Of a stretch of 6,267 nucleotides of DNA, positions 6,053 to 6,267 are shown one piece after another. The stretch's first letter is position 1. Each line of letters begins with the position of its first letter. The DNA is taken from the NCBI GenBank assembly GCA_019242065.1, contig JAFAWJ010000242.1:1-6267 (forward strand), given 5' to 3'. This DNA comes from Chloroflexota bacterium. GTDB taxonomy: Bacteria; Chloroflexota; UBA6077; CF-72. Position numbers and translations under genes: made by a program. The notes beneath the pieces are model-generated. The model was given only the letters and a program-made list of their open reading frames with translations, did no database searches and was not told the origin of the DNA.

Positions 6053-6267
6053 ATGATGCGATCACTTTCCAAAAAATTCGGGCGCGCCGCCGCTGTAGCG
6101 GCGATTGTCGGGATTGGTGTCCTCGGCGTACCGAGCATGGTCTCGGCCGCCGGCCCGCTCGACGGTCTGACCATTCCGGCCGCGGACCCATCGCTGGCGT
6201 TTGTGGCGCCCACACCCGACCAGCCGAACTACGACGCCCGCGTGCAGGCGTTCATCCAGGCCACGGT
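6053..6267 (+). CDS. Exported protein of unknown function, 3' truncated by the window edge
   Basis: Seventy-one codons and two bases are visible. The N-terminus is a classic Sec signal peptide: a basic n-region (MMRSLSKKFGR), a hydrophobic core of about 18 residues rich in Ala, Val, Ile and Gly, and a probable cleavage site at VSA-A or VSAA-G (about residues 30-34). No cysteine follows the core, so it does not look like a lipoprotein. The start of the mature part is Pro/Ala/Asp-rich (for example PTPDQPNYDARVQAF) and shows no domain I can name. It starts 28 bases after the ATPase stop with a strong ribosome site, so it is probably co-transcribed with the exporter genes. It could be a substrate, a partner, or an unrelated secreted protein; the expected permease would have to lie beyond it. 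Confidence 0.75.
   Translation, partial: MMRSLSKKFGRAAAVAAIVGIGVLGVPSMVSAAGPLDGLTIPAADPSLAFVAPTPDQPNYDARVQAFIQAT

Overview
The window is GC-rich (roughly two thirds G+C by eye), densely packed, and every gene I can support lies on the + strand. The bacterial style (a clan GH-A hydrolase with a cellulase-like catalytic layout, a small three-helix membrane protein ending in a polar tail, an amidohydrolase, and a MacA/MacB-type adaptor with its ATPase) fits a high-GC Chloroflexota or Actinomycetota-like genome best. No rRNA or universal marker gene is present, so the taxon is an inference only.

Layout. 1-840 is the C-terminal part of a secreted-type glycoside hydrolase whose start is upstream of the window. 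A GC-rich hairpin at 860-897 closes that unit. From 1049 to the right edge run five closely spaced genes: a 98-residue membrane protein (1049-1345), a metal-dependent amidohydrolase of the TRZ/ATZ type (1362-2696), an 819-residue periplasmic-adaptor/membrane-fusion protein (2726-5185), a MacB/LolD-type ABC ATPase (5182-6024, overlapping the adaptor stop by ATGA), and the first 71 codons of an exported protein (6053 to the edge). The spacings of 16, 29, -4 and 28 nt would allow one long operon, but only the adaptor-ATPase pair is firmly coupled.

How they work together. The adaptor and ATPase are two of the three parts of a tripartite-type ABC exporter. The permease (FtsX/MacB-like) is not in the window and should lie to the right, possibly after the exported protein. 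The amidohydrolase is a soluble enzyme with no obvious link to export beyond position.

The most striking object is the adaptor. Between its two lipoyl half-motifs lies a ~476-residue Ala/Gln/Asn/Ser-rich helical insert built from 32-residue repeats (96 bp; three heptads plus one hendecad). A Ser/Thr/Gly/Pro turn sits at the exact midpoint and matched Pro-containing breaks lie about 25 residues from each end. This reads as a single antiparallel hairpin of the order of 30-35 nm, far longer than in the known MacA, YbhG or HlyD type adaptors. A second point of interest is that the amidohydrolase keeps its metal ligands but has lost the usual HxxE glutamate.
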